A stretch of 64,000 nt of DNA from Deltaproteobacteria bacterium CSP1-8 (lineage in GTDB: Bacteria > Desulfobacterota > Deferrimicrobia > Deferrimicrobiales > Deferrimicrobiaceae): positions 1 to 64,000 of the forward strand of contig LDXO01000006.1 in assembly GCA_001443455.1 (NCBI GenBank). The letters are read 5' to 3'. The notes under the pieces were generated by a model. The model ran no database searches. It saw only the letters and a program-made list of their open reading frames with translations, and had not been told where the DNA came from. The position numbers and the translations under genes are program-made. Shown in pieces: positions 17,481-25,365 of the stretch (within the stretch, counting starts at the first letter, position 1; each line of letters opens with the position of its first letter).

Positions 17481-17981
17481 ATGGAACGGATCCCCATGGT
17501 GCTTACCGCCGTCCACGTCCTGGCCGCCATCGCCTGGCTGGGCGGGATGATCTTCCACATCGTGGTTCTCGACCCGGTCTTCCGGAAGAACGAGGTGAAT
17601 TTCCAGGGCGCGTTCCTTCTCGCGCTCATGGAGCAGCGGTTCCGGAAGCTGGTCGGGACGTCGATCGTCCTGCTCGTCGGGAGCGGGTTCGCCAAGGCGT
17701 ATCTCCTGCTGGGGTCGTTCTCCGGGCTGTGGACGACGACGGCCGGGCGGTACATCCTGTTGAAGATCGGACTCACCGGAGCGATGCTCGTCATCTTCGC
17801 GATCTGCCCGAAGACGAAATCGTGCTCCTCGATCCCCGGCGTGTGCGACATCGCCTCCGAGGCGCTCCTTTCCGGGGGAAAGGAAGGGACGATCCGCGAG
17901 CGATCGAAGGTGATCCTCCCGAAGGTCGCGCTCGGGCTGGGGATCGCCGCCATGGTGACCGCCGTCTACCTGCGCGGGTAG
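17481..17981 (+). CDS. Four-helix CopD-like membrane protein
   Basis: 166 residues with four hydrophobic helices: MVLTAVHVLAAIAWLGGMIF with a conserved His at the start of helix 1, and later SIVLLVGSGFAKAYLLL. This resembles the CopD/DUF2269-like fold. The middle loop holds Cys residues (AICPKTKSCSSIPGVC). The substrate is unknown; copper or haem-linked roles are known for related families. A TATAAT box lies about 27 bases upstream, without a convincing -35. Confidence 0.65.
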   Translation: MERIPMVLTAVHVLAAIAWLGGMIFHIVVLDPVFRKNEVNFQGAFLLALMEQRFRKLVGTSIVLLVGSGFAKAYLLLGSFSGLWTTTAGRYILLKIGLTGAMLVIFAICPKTKSCSSIPGVCDIASEALLSGGKEGTIRERSKVILPKVALGLGIAAMVTAVYLRG

Positions 17982-18081
17982 TCCCGCCGACATTTCCCTC
18001 GCGTGGGCCGCGCAGACGCTGCCCCCGGGGCGGACCGCTTTCTCCCGCCGTTTCGGCGCATGCCGGCGGTATAATTTCACC

Positions 18082-18960
18082 ATGCGCCTCCCCCGCTTTG
18101 CCCGGAACACCCTTCTGGTTCTCGCGGGGATCGTCGTCCTCTGGGCTGCAGGGACCGGAGTCTCCCTCGTCTTCCTCCCCCCGGTCAAGCCGCTCGCCGA
18201 TCCTCGCGCCTCGGTCGACATCACGGTGAGGGACTGGCACGGGAAGGAGCACCCCTTCGTGGTCGGTCCCAAAAACCCTTACTGGATGTCGATTTCCGCC
18301 GTTCCCTCCTCACTCAAAAAAGCGGTGATCGCCGCGGAGGACGCCAACTTCTATACGCACGAGGGAGTCGACTACGAGGCGATCCGGGAAGCGATCAAGA
18401 CCGACATCCAGAAGGGACGGTTCGTCCGGGGGGGAAGCACGATCACCCAGCAACTGGCCAAAAATCTTTTCCTGTCGCGGGAGAAGTCCGTCTCCCGGAA
18501 GATCAAGGAGTACGTCCTTGCCCGTCGCATCGACGACAGGCTGAGCAAATCCCGCATCCTCGAGCTGTACTTGAACGTGGTCGAGCTGGGGCCGATGGTG
18601 TACGGGGTGGGGCACGCTTCGCGCTACTATTTCAGGAAGCCGGCCACCGACCTGACGGTCCGCGAGAGCGCCTTCCTCGCGTCCATGCTGCCCGGCCCGA
18701 AGGTGTACGATCCGTACCGGAACCTGGGTCGCGTCGTGCGCCGGTCCGACCGGATCCTTCGCCGGATGGTCGCCGCGCACATGATCACCGAGGAGGAGTA
18801 CCGGGCCGCTTTGGCGGAGGAGCCGAACGTCGAGGGCCTGTCCAGCAAGGTGGAGAAAACCATGGCCTCCCCCCCGCCGGGGGAGATGTTGCAACCACCG
18901 GATTCCGGCGCGGGGATCGAACCGCAGCCGGGCGGTCCCCCCGCCGGCCAAGGCCGATAG
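18082..18960 (+). CDS. mtgA: Monofunctional peptidoglycan glycosyltransferase
   Basis: The 292-residue protein has one N-terminal membrane helix and a GT51 domain. It carries the catalytic Glu in AAEDANFYTHEGVD (near residue 86), RGGSTITQQLAKNLFL near 114-129, and a downstream RILELYLNVVELGPMVYGVGHAS motif. No transpeptidase domain follows. It polymerises lipid II at the inner membrane. The C-terminal tail is Pro/Gly-rich. Its TAG stop lies one base before the left end of the repeat at 18962. Confidence 0.9.
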   Translation: MRLPRFARNTLLVLAGIVVLWAAGTGVSLVFLPPVKPLADPRASVDITVRDWHGKEHPFVVGPKNPYWMSISAVPSSLKKAVIAAEDANFYTHEGVDYEAIREAIKTDIQKGRFVRGGSTITQQLAKNLFLSREKSVSRKIKEYVLARRIDDRLSKSRILELYLNVVELGPMVYGVGHASRYYFRKPATDLTVRESAFLASMLPGPKVYDPYRNLGRVVRRSDRILRRMVAAHMITEEEYRAALAEEPNVEGLSSKVEKTMASPPPGEMLQPPDSGAGIEPQPGGPPAGQGR

Positions 18961-18961
18961 A

Positions 18962-19235
18962 CTAGTGCAGCGTCTCGCAAATACGTTGACCTTCGAGTCC
19001 GTCTCCGTGCACAGGGCGGTGCGGGGAGTTCCACGGACTGGGCGGGGACACTCCTCAACGTACGACTCGATATAGGAATGTCCCCCTTGGGAATGTCCCC
19101 GGTGAATTGCGGCGAGCGCAACGGCAGCGAGCGGAGAGGAAGCCCCCCGCGAGCCCGTGCGCGGAAGGGCCGCCTGTCCCGGGCTATCCCGGAGGCGGAT
19201 CGGTGCGTCAAGCTATTTACGAGACGTTGCCCTAG
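18962..19235. repeat. Inverted-end repeat element carrying a nested REP sequence
   Basis: The ends CTAGTGCAGCGTCTCGCAAA (18962) and the complement of TTTACGAGACGTTGCCCTAG (19215-19234) are imperfect inverted repeats of about 22 bp, matching the ends of the copy at 62529. Inside lie GGGGACACTCCT at 19044-19055 and AGGAATGTCCCC at 19074-19085, plus a third GGGAATGTCCCC at 19089-19100, so a REP-like palindrome has inserted within it. The right end contains the TAG stop of the convergent metB-like gene. Confidence 0.65.
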
Positions 19236-20368
19236 GAACGCCCTTTCGCCCTCCGGAGCGCCTGCGCGATGTCGGCGACAAGATCGTCCGGGTTCTCGAT
19301 ACCGACAGAGAGGCGAATCAGCAAGGGGGTGAGACCCACCGCCGCCTGTTCCTCGAGGGGGATGTCGGCGTGCGTCATCGTGGAGGGGTGGGTAATGAGG
19401 GACTCCACGCCCCCGAGGCTTTCGGCCAACAGGACGGTTTGCAGGGCGTTCAGGAAAATCGGGACCGCTGATTCCCGGGACAGTTCGAAGGAGATGATCG
19501 CGCCGGGGCCGTCCGCCTGCGAACAATGCAGGTCGCGCCGGTGATGGCCGGAAAGGCCCGGGTAGAAGACCTTCCGGACGAACGGTTGGGCGGCGAGAAA
19601 GGCCGCAATGACTTCCGCGCTCTGCTGGGCCCGGGCCACCCGGACGGCGAGCGTCTTGATCCCCCGGAGCAGCAGCCAGGAGTCGAAGGGGGAAAGGACC
19701 GCCCCGACCGCCTTCTGGGCGAAGTGCATTCGTTCTCCGAGTTCCGGATCGGTCGTGATCACCGCCCCCCCGATCAGGTCGTTGTGCCCGCCCAGGAACT
19801 TGGTGGCGCTGTGGACCACCACGTCGGCCCCGAGGGCTAAGGGGCGCTGCAGAAACGGCGACATGAAGGTATTGTCCACGACGGAGAGGATCCCCTTGTT
19901 CCGGGCGATCCGGGCGACCTCCCGGATGTCCGCGATCTTCATGAGCGGATTGGTGGGCGTCTCGACGAAGACGGCCCGAGTCTTCTTTCCGATCTTCTTC
20001 GCCACCTGCCCGGGGTTTCCCATGTCGGTGTAGTCGAACGCCAGTCCGTAGGGCCTGAGGATCTGCTCGAACAACCGGTAGGTGCCCCCGTACAGGTCAT
20101 CGGAGCACAGGATGTGGTCGCCTGACCGGAAGAGCGTCATCACCGCCGAGATGGCCGCCATCCCGGACGAGAAGGCCGCTGCCTTCTTCCCTCCCTCGAG
20201 GTCGGCGATCGCCTGTTCCGCCGCCTGCCGGGTCGGGTTTTCCGAGCGGGAATAGTCGAAGCCGCGGTGCTTTCCGAACGCCTCGTACCGGTAGATGGCC
20301 GTCGCGTAGATGGGGACGCTGATCGAGCCGAACGCCCGGTCGGCGCCGACTCCCGCCTGCGCCGCCAC
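19232..20368 (-). CDS. PLP-dependent trans-sulfuration enzyme (cystathionine gamma-synthase/lyase type)
   Basis: The 378-residue protein has the Cys/Met-metabolism PLP fold: SENPTRQAAEQAIADLEGGK, FSSGMAAISAV, YGGTYRLFE and the PLP lysine in VVHSATKFLGGHNDLIGG near residue 185. It moves sulfur between cysteine and homocysteine; synthase versus lyase direction cannot be read from the sequence. Canonical GTG 20368 trims conserved N-terminal sequence. A CTG at 20395 with AAGGAG nine bases upstream would restore it (LKRKRSLETVAAQAG). It lies just downstream of the Rrf2 gene, same strand. Confidence 0.85.
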   Translation of the reverse strand: MAAQAGVGADRAFGSISVPIYATAIYRYEAFGKHRGFDYSRSENPTRQAAEQAIADLEGGKKAAAFSSGMAAISAVMTLFRSGDHILCSDDLYGGTYRLFEQILRPYGLAFDYTDMGNPGQVAKKIGKKTRAVFVETPTNPLMKIADIREVARIARNKGILSVVDNTFMSPFLQRPLALGADVVVHSATKFLGGHNDLIGGAVITTDPELGERMHFAQKAVGAVLSPFDSWLLLRGIKTLAVRVARAQQSAEVIAAFLAAQPFVRKVFYPGLSGHHRRDLHCSQADGPGAIISFELSRESAVPIFLNALQTVLLAESLGGVESLITHPSTMTHADIPLEEQAAVGLTPLLIRLSVGIENPDDLVADIAQALRRAKGRS

Positions 20369-20414
20369 GGTTTCGAGTGACCGTTTCCGCTTCAGTGGCG
20401 GGTTCTCCTTCGGG

Positions 20415-20870
20415 TCAGATGAAGTACATGACGTTGCGCTGCCTGCGTTCCGCCGCCTCCTGCTCCTCCCGCGCGAGGTCGGCGAGCGTCCAGCGGTCGA
20501 GCACCGACACGATGGCCTCGGAAGTCTCCCGGACGAGCCGGGAGACCGCGGAAGACGAGTCCTTCCCGGAGGTTTTTCTCCCCCTTCCCTTCCTCACCTT
20601 TGCCGGGGCGACCGGCCCTTCGATGGCCTCGATGATCTCGGAGGAGCGGATCTCCTCCGGGCGGCGAACGAGGAGGTACCCGCCTCCGACGCCCCGCCTG
20701 CTCTCCACGATGCCGGCGTTCTTCAGCTCAAGAAGGATCAGTTCCAGGAATTTTTTCGGGATCCGGTTCCTTTCCGCCAGTTCCTTGATCTGGAACGTGG
20801 TCCCTTCCGGATGTCTGGCTGCGTAAATGAGCGCCCATAAGGCGTATTCCGCTTTTTTCGACAGGCGCAT
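20415..20870 (-). CDS. Rrf2-family transcriptional regulator, cysteine-free (CymR-like)
   Basis: The 151-residue protein has the Rrf2 winged helix (MRLSKKAEYALWALIYAA, then FQIKELAERNRIPKKFLELI, GIVESRRGVGGGYLLVR). It contains no cysteine at all, so it cannot bind an Fe-S cluster the way IscR or NsrR do. This fits the CymR-like branch, which controls cysteine and sulfur genes in other bacteria, often by sensing O-acetylserine through cysteine synthase. Its place between the sulfate/cysteine operon and a trans-sulfuration gene supports that. Confidence 0.85.
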   Translation of the reverse strand: MRLSKKAEYALWALIYAARHPEGTTFQIKELAERNRIPKKFLELILLELKNAGIVESRRGVGGGYLLVRRPEEIRSSEIIEAIEGPVAPAKVRKGRGRKTSGKDSSSAVSRLVRETSEAIVSVLDRWTLADLAREEQEAAERRQRNVMYFI

Positions 20871-20900
20871 CCTTCCTCCGGAACTTATCCTATAAAGACG

Positions 20901-20929
20901 ATTGTAAATGTAGAGAATATTACCGTCAA
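20901..20929 (-). promoter_or_regulatory. Sigma-70 promoter for the Rrf2-metB pair
   Basis: On the minus strand TTGACG (20929-20924) and TACAAT (20906-20901) are 17 bases apart, a good sigma-70 promoter upstream of the Rrf2 start at 20870. The -35 overlaps the stop codon of the upstream TusA-like gene. The spacer contains AATATTCT, also found at the sulfate-transporter promoter. Confidence 0.65.
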
Positions 20930-21156
20930 GGGCGTTCCCCTTCCTTTTCCACCACGATGAGAAAAGCGCTTTCCTGTCTGCTGACCCCGGAAACCCGGTG
21001 CCCCTCCTGCTTAAGGGAGGAGATCACGTTCTTAAGCGCATCCTCGGCGAGGAGGACGTTGAGCTTCCCTGCCGGGGGGATCTTCGCGAGCCCCATCTTT
21101 ACCTTCACGAACGTCATCGGGCATACATCCTTTGTAATGTCGAGCGTAGGGATCAT
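20926..21156 (-). CDS. TusA/SirA-like sulfur-carrier protein
   Basis: The 76-residue protein carries the family signature LDITKDVCPMTFVKVKMGLA, with the single conserved Cys in CPM near residue 12, and a later strand-helix pattern (LNVLLAEDALKNVISSLKQEGH). TusA-type proteins carry sulfur as a cysteine persulfide. The ATG at 21156 overlaps the sulfite reductase stop (ATGA), so it is the last gene of the sulfite reductase operon and may deliver or accept reduced sulfur there. Confidence 0.85.
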   Translation of the reverse strand: MIPTLDITKDVCPMTFVKVKMGLAKIPPAGKLNVLLAEDALKNVISSLKQEGHRVSGVSRQESAFLIVVEKEGERP

Positions 21157-22031
21157 GACGATTCGGCGATCCTCTCCGTTATCCGTGAATCCAGCGCGGG
21201 GAAGCCGGTGCGCATCAGCGTGTCGCCGAAACGCTCCCGCGATCTCCCCTCGGCCCGGTAGAACTCGATGACGGACCGCACCGCCGCCATGACCTCCTCC
21301 GGGCTGCAGAGGATGCGGAGTATCTTCCTGCCGAGCAGGGGGACCCGTCCGAACTTCCCGCCTGCGTAAAGCCGGTATCCCCGATTCCCTTCTCCCATGG
21401 CCCGGGTCGGGCACGACTCGATGCAGTCCCCGCACCCGATGCACCCTGCGAGTGATACGGAGACCACTGCCTGATCCGGGGAGACCTCGATCGCCTTCGA
21501 GGGGCAGACCGCCGCGCAGATCCCGCAGAAGGTGCATGCCTTCCCCCCCCAGCGGGGCTCGATCCACCCCTTGATTCCTATGTCGTTCTCCTCGGCCTTG
21601 AGGCAGTTGTTGGCGCACCCGGAGATCCCGACCTTGAACTTGTGGGGGACCGGCTGCCCATAGAACTCCCGGTCGACGGCAAGGGCCAGTTCCGGTGCGT
21701 CGATCACGCCACTCGGGCAGACGCGGCACCCCTGGCAGGCTGTCACCGTCCGCACGGTGGGACCGCACACTCCCACGCCGACGCCGGTTGTGCCGAGGAA
21801 TTCCTTGACGGCGGCGAGCGACTCCGTCGGAACGTTCGGGATCTCGACCCCTTGCCGCGCCGTGAGATGAACGGTCCCGCGGCCGAACTTCTCCGCGGCG
21901 TCGCAGATCGCCCGCAACTGCTCCGCGGAGAGGTCCCCCCCCACGATGTGGAGGCGGACGGAGAACCGCCCTGCCTCCTTCTGACGCATCATCCCGCCCT
22001 TCTTGAGCTCCTTGTAGTCGTCGATGTTCAT
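21153..22031 (-). CDS. Small siroheme sulfite/nitrite reductase with ferredoxin domain
   Basis: The 292-residue protein is much shorter than CysI. Residues about 1-190 carry the siroheme/[4Fe-4S] set: TACQGCRVCPSG (Cys-x5-Cys) and ISGCANNCLKAEEND (Cys-x3-Cys). Two ferredoxin motifs follow, CTFCGICAAVCP and CIGCGDCIESCP. This is the layout of the small anaerobic-type sulfite reductases and the C-terminal part of Fsr. In this operon it most likely reduces sulfite to sulfide for cysteine. The ATG at 22031 overlaps the cysteine synthase stop. Confidence 0.85.
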   Translation of the reverse strand: MNIDDYKELKKGGMMRQKEAGRFSVRLHIVGGDLSAEQLRAICDAAEKFGRGTVHLTARQGVEIPNVPTESLAAVKEFLGTTGVGVGVCGPTVRTVTACQGCRVCPSGVIDAPELALAVDREFYGQPVPHKFKVGISGCANNCLKAEENDIGIKGWIEPRWGGKACTFCGICAAVCPSKAIEVSPDQAVVSVSLAGCIGCGDCIESCPTRAMGEGNRGYRLYAGGKFGRVPLLGRKILRILCSPEEVMAAVRSVIEFYRAEGRSRERFGDTLMRTGFPALDSRITERIAESS

Positions 22032-23002
22032 GCGGTAAGGCTCACTTCCGGTACCCCGTCGCCCGCCACGTATTCGGCGAGGAACGAGACGTACTTGAAC
22101 GCGTTGTCCGGGGAGATGCATACCGACACCGTCCCCGGGGGGAGGTTCTCCTGCAGGGCCGCCCAGACGATCGCACCCGTGGAGGGCCCCGCGAGGAGGC
22201 TCTCCTCCCGGGCGAGCCGGATCGTTGTGCGGTAGGCATGCGTATCGGAGACGCGCACGGTCTTGTCGACCAGGGACCGGTCGAGGATCCCGGGCGTCCT
22301 GCTCTCCTCGAAGTTCTTCAGGCCGGAGAGCCGGTGTCCCCTCTCGGGCTCGATGGCGACCACCTGGACGTCCGGCTTCTTCTCCTTCAGGTACTTCGCC
22401 ACCCCCGTAATCGTCCCGCAGGTGCCGTATCCCGCGAAGAAGTGGGTGACCTTCCCTTCCGTCTGCTCCCATATCTCCGGGCCGGTCGTCTCGTAATGGG
22501 CACGCACGTTGTCGGGGTTTTCGTACTGGTTGGGCATGACGTACCGGTCCCGGGTCGCCTCGGATGTGACGAACGTCCGCGCAAGAGCGATTGCGCCGTC
22601 CTTGGGATGGTCGACCGGGCACAGGTCGTCGGGCGTGGGCCACACCTCGGCTCCCAGGAGCCTGAGCAGCGCGATCTTCTCTTCGGGGGCCCCGGACGGG
22701 ATCGTGATCGTGCAGGGGAGCCCGATGATGTTCGAGAGGGCGGCGAGGGCGATCCCCGTGTTCCCCGACGTGGGCTCCACGATCCTTTTCCCTGCAATCC
22801 TCCCGTCCCTTTGCAGGCCCTCGAGGAGGAACTTGGCGGTGCGGTCCTTGATGGACCCGAAGGGGTTCATCCACTCCAGTTTCGCGAGGATCTCTCCGCT
22901 TCCCCGCAAGGGGAGGCGACGCAGGCGCAACAGGGGCGTCGGGTTCCCGGGCGACCCGATCATCTGCGATACATCGTCAAACACTTTCCGCGATAGATCC
23001 AT
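22028..23002 (-). CDS. cysK: Cysteine synthase (CysK/CysM family)
   Basis: The 324-residue PLP enzyme has the catalytic lysine in NPFGSIKDRTAKF near residue 48, the substrate loop EPTSGNTGIALAAL and the PLP-phosphate glycine loop GYGTCGTITGVAKYL. It condenses sulfide with O-acetylserine (or O-phosphoserine/thiosulfate for CysM types). The C-terminal extension to TPGILDRSLVDKTVRV suggests CysM-like substrate breadth, unresolved here. Its start lies inside the 3' end of the siroheme synthase gene (26-bp overlap). Confidence 0.85.
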   Translation of the reverse strand: MDLSRKVFDDVSQMIGSPGNPTPLLRLRRLPLRGSGEILAKLEWMNPFGSIKDRTAKFLLEGLQRDGRIAGKRIVEPTSGNTGIALAALSNIIGLPCTITIPSGAPEEKIALLRLLGAEVWPTPDDLCPVDHPKDGAIALARTFVTSEATRDRYVMPNQYENPDNVRAHYETTGPEIWEQTEGKVTHFFAGYGTCGTITGVAKYLKEKKPDVQVVAIEPERGHRLSGLKNFEESRTPGILDRSLVDKTVRVSDTHAYRTTIRLAREESLLAGPSTGAIVWAALQENLPPGTVSVCISPDNAFKYVSFLAEYVAGDGVPEVSLTA

Positions 23003-24269
23003 GGTCCGTCTCCCTCTCCGTTTCCTTCGTGATGGCCGCGCCGGCGCTCTTCCCGATAAAGAGGATGGAGGGAGACGCGACTCCCGCCTCGTCTGTGGTG
23101 CGGGAAAGATCGGAAATGCGCCCGCGGATGACCCGTTGTCCGCGCCGGGTTCCGTTCTCCACGATGAGGAACGGGGTGTCCGGCGGGAACCCCGCCCGGG
23201 CGAGGTCCCGCTCCAGGCCGCGGACCCGCCCCACCCCCATGTAGACGGCGATGGTGCCGTCCCGGGGAAGGGCCTTCCAGTCGATCCCGGAACCCTCCTT
23301 CGCCGCCGATTCATGGCCTGCGACGAAGGTGACGGAGGAAGAGAACTCCCGGTGTGTCAGGGGAAGATTCGCCGCCGCCGCGCATCCAATCGCAGCGGTG
23401 ATCCCCGGCACGATCTCGAAAGGAATTCCTGAGGTCGCGAGACATTCCGCCTCCTCCCCCCCGCGGGCGAAGACGAACGGGTCGCCCGACTTCAGGCGCA
23501 CCACGGCCTTTCCCTCCCGGGCGAATCGCACCATCGCCTCGTGAATCGCTTCCTGCTTCAGGCGGGACCCGTGGCCTGCGGTCCGCCCCCGTCGCGCAAA
23601 GCAGATCTTCACCGCCCTTTCCGGGGCAAGCGAGAGAATCTCTTCGGAAACGAGGTAGTCGTGGATGACGACGTCCGCACTGCGCAGAAGCCCCAGGGCC
23701 CGGATGGTCAAAAGGTCCGGGTTCCCCGGACCCGCCCCGACGATGTGTACCTTGCCAGGGGCGGCGCGGATCTTCTTCCGCCTGCGCCCCCTCTCCATGC
23801 GGACCGAGATCTCCTCCCGCCGGTCCTCCAGAAACTCCCGGATCGCCCGGGCCGCCCCGGGGTGTCTCCCTCCGGTCGACACCGCGAGCGTGAACCCCTT
23901 GCCTTCTACGACCGCGGGAGACAGGAAGGTGCTGTCGTCCGGCGAATCCGCCACGTTCACCGGAATGCCCCGCCGACTTGCCTCCCGGAAAATCGACCGG
24001 TTCACGCGGGGATCGGAAGTGGCGGCGAAGACGATCGCCATCCTGTCGAGGTGCTCCTCCCGGAAAGTCCCCTCGATCAGGCGGATCATGCCGCGCTTCG
24101 CCAATTGGAGCACAGGGGTGGACGCCTCGGGAGCGACGACGGTCACGCGGGCGCCGCGCCGCAGGAGGGAACGGATCTTCCGTAAGGCGACCCGGCCCGC
24201 CCCTACGACGAGGGCCGGCGTGCCTTCGGCCCGGAAAAAGATCGGGAGATAGGGATCTTGTGCCTTCAT
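22977..24269 (-). CDS. cysG: Siroheme synthase fusion (precorrin-2 dehydrogenase plus uroporphyrinogen-III methyltransferase)
   Basis: 430 residues in two parts. The N-terminal half has the NAD-binding dehydrogenase/ferrochelatase domain (GAGRVALRKIRSLL, then FAATSDPRVNRSI). The C-terminal half is a uroporphyrinogen methyltransferase (HIVGAGPGNPDLLT near residue 175, RLKSGDPFVFARGGEEAE later). It makes siroheme for the sulfite reductases. It is shorter than the three-part enteric CysG but complete for these two domains. It sits between sulfate transporter and cysteine synthase genes. Confidence 0.9.
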   Translation of the reverse strand: MKAQDPYLPIFFRAEGTPALVVGAGRVALRKIRSLLRRGARVTVVAPEASTPVLQLAKRGMIRLIEGTFREEHLDRMAIVFAATSDPRVNRSIFREASRRGIPVNVADSPDDSTFLSPAVVEGKGFTLAVSTGGRHPGAARAIREFLEDRREEISVRMERGRRRKKIRAAPGKVHIVGAGPGNPDLLTIRALGLLRSADVVIHDYLVSEEILSLAPERAVKICFARRGRTAGHGSRLKQEAIHEAMVRFAREGKAVVRLKSGDPFVFARGGEEAECLATSGIPFEIVPGITAAIGCAAAANLPLTHREFSSSVTFVAGHESAAKEGSGIDWKALPRDGTIAVYMGVGRVRGLERDLARAGFPPDTPFLIVENGTRRGQRVIRGRISDLSRTTDEAGVASPSILFIGKSAGAAITKETERETDHGSIAESV

Positions 24270-24276
24270 GCCTGCC

Positions 24277-25365
24277 TCACAGGTAATATTCCGGTTCCCG
24301 CTTTCCCAAGGGATCGGGAAGGACGCTTCCCCGGATCGCTCTCACCGAAACAGCGTCCCCCGCAGCGAGCGCCTCGGCCATCGAGTGGCTCCGCAGAAGG
24401 AGGGCGACGAGGAGATAGCCCCCTTCCGTTTCGACTTCCATCCGCAAATGCGTTCCCAAGAAGCGGGCCGATCTCACGCGCGCCGTGGCGCATCCCTCTC
24501 CGCACTCGTCCACCGGTCCCATGGTGATGTCCTCGGGGCGGAGGATCACCTTGACGGGAGCACCGTTTTTCATTTCGCATTCCCCCTCCATGCGGATCGC
24601 GAGACTGCCCGCATAGGCGTACCCGTGGTACATCTGGCCCGGCAGGACGTTGACCTCCCCAACGAAACGCGCCACGAACTCTGTCGCCGGCCGCTGATAC
24701 ACGTCCCGGGGCCGGTCCACTTGCTCGATCCTTCCCTCGCTCATCACGGCGATCCGGTCCCCGAGCTCCATCGCCTCCTGCTGGTCGTGCGTGACGAAAA
24801 GGGTTGTGATCCCCACTCTCTTCTGGACCGCGAGGATCTCCTTCCGAAGCCGTTCCCGCACCTTGATGTCGAGAGCCGAGAGCGGTTCGTCGAGCAAGAG
24901 GAGCGAGGGCCGAATCGCCAGCGCCCGGGCCAGGGCGACCCGCTGGCGCTGTCCCCCCGACAGGTGATCCACCGGCCGGTCGGCCTCCTCCGACAGCCCC
25001 ACCAGGTCGAGCATCTCCCGGGCCTGACGGCCTCTCTCCGCTTGGCCTACCCCCCGTACCCGAAGGCCGAAGGCGACGTTTTCCAGGGCGGTGGACCGGG
25101 GAAAGAGAGCGTAGTCCTGGAACACGAAGCCGACGCCGCGGCTTCTCGCGGGGTCCGAGTTCACCTCCCTCCCGCCGATCCGGACGACCCCCGCGTCCTG
25201 AGGGAGGAGCCCCGCAACGATGCGCAGGAGCGTCGATTTCCCGCAACCGCTGGGTCCCAGAATCGCGAGGAACTCTCCCGGGTTCACGGAGAGGGAGACG
25301 TCGCGAAGGACCTCCTTCGCGCCGAAGGACTTCCGGATCCGGTCCACGGAGAGGCGTTGCGTCAT
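24277..25365 (-). CDS. cysA: Sulfate-type ABC transporter ATPase
   Basis: The 362-residue protein has Walker A GPSGCGKST, the Q-loop in VFQDYALFP, the signature LSGGQRQRVALARAL, Walker B LLLDEPLSALD and the H-loop VTHDQQEAMELGDRI. A C-terminal regulatory segment (VILRPEDITM, TOBE-like) brings it to the length of CysA/ModC-type ATPases. With the CysW-like permease it would energise sulfate uptake; tungstate/molybdate cannot be excluded by sequence alone. The operon's sulfur genes favour sulfate. Confidence 0.85.
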   Translation of the reverse strand: MTQRLSVDRIRKSFGAKEVLRDVSLSVNPGEFLAILGPSGCGKSTLLRIVAGLLPQDAGVVRIGGREVNSDPARSRGVGFVFQDYALFPRSTALENVAFGLRVRGVGQAERGRQAREMLDLVGLSEEADRPVDHLSGGQRQRVALARALAIRPSLLLLDEPLSALDIKVRERLRKEILAVQKRVGITTLFVTHDQQEAMELGDRIAVMSEGRIEQVDRPRDVYQRPATEFVARFVGEVNVLPGQMYHGYAYAGSLAIRMEGECEMKNGAPVKVILRPEDITMGPVDECGEGCATARVRSARFLGTHLRMEVETEGGYLLVALLLRSHSMAEALAAGDAVSVRAIRGSVLPDPLGKREPEYYL

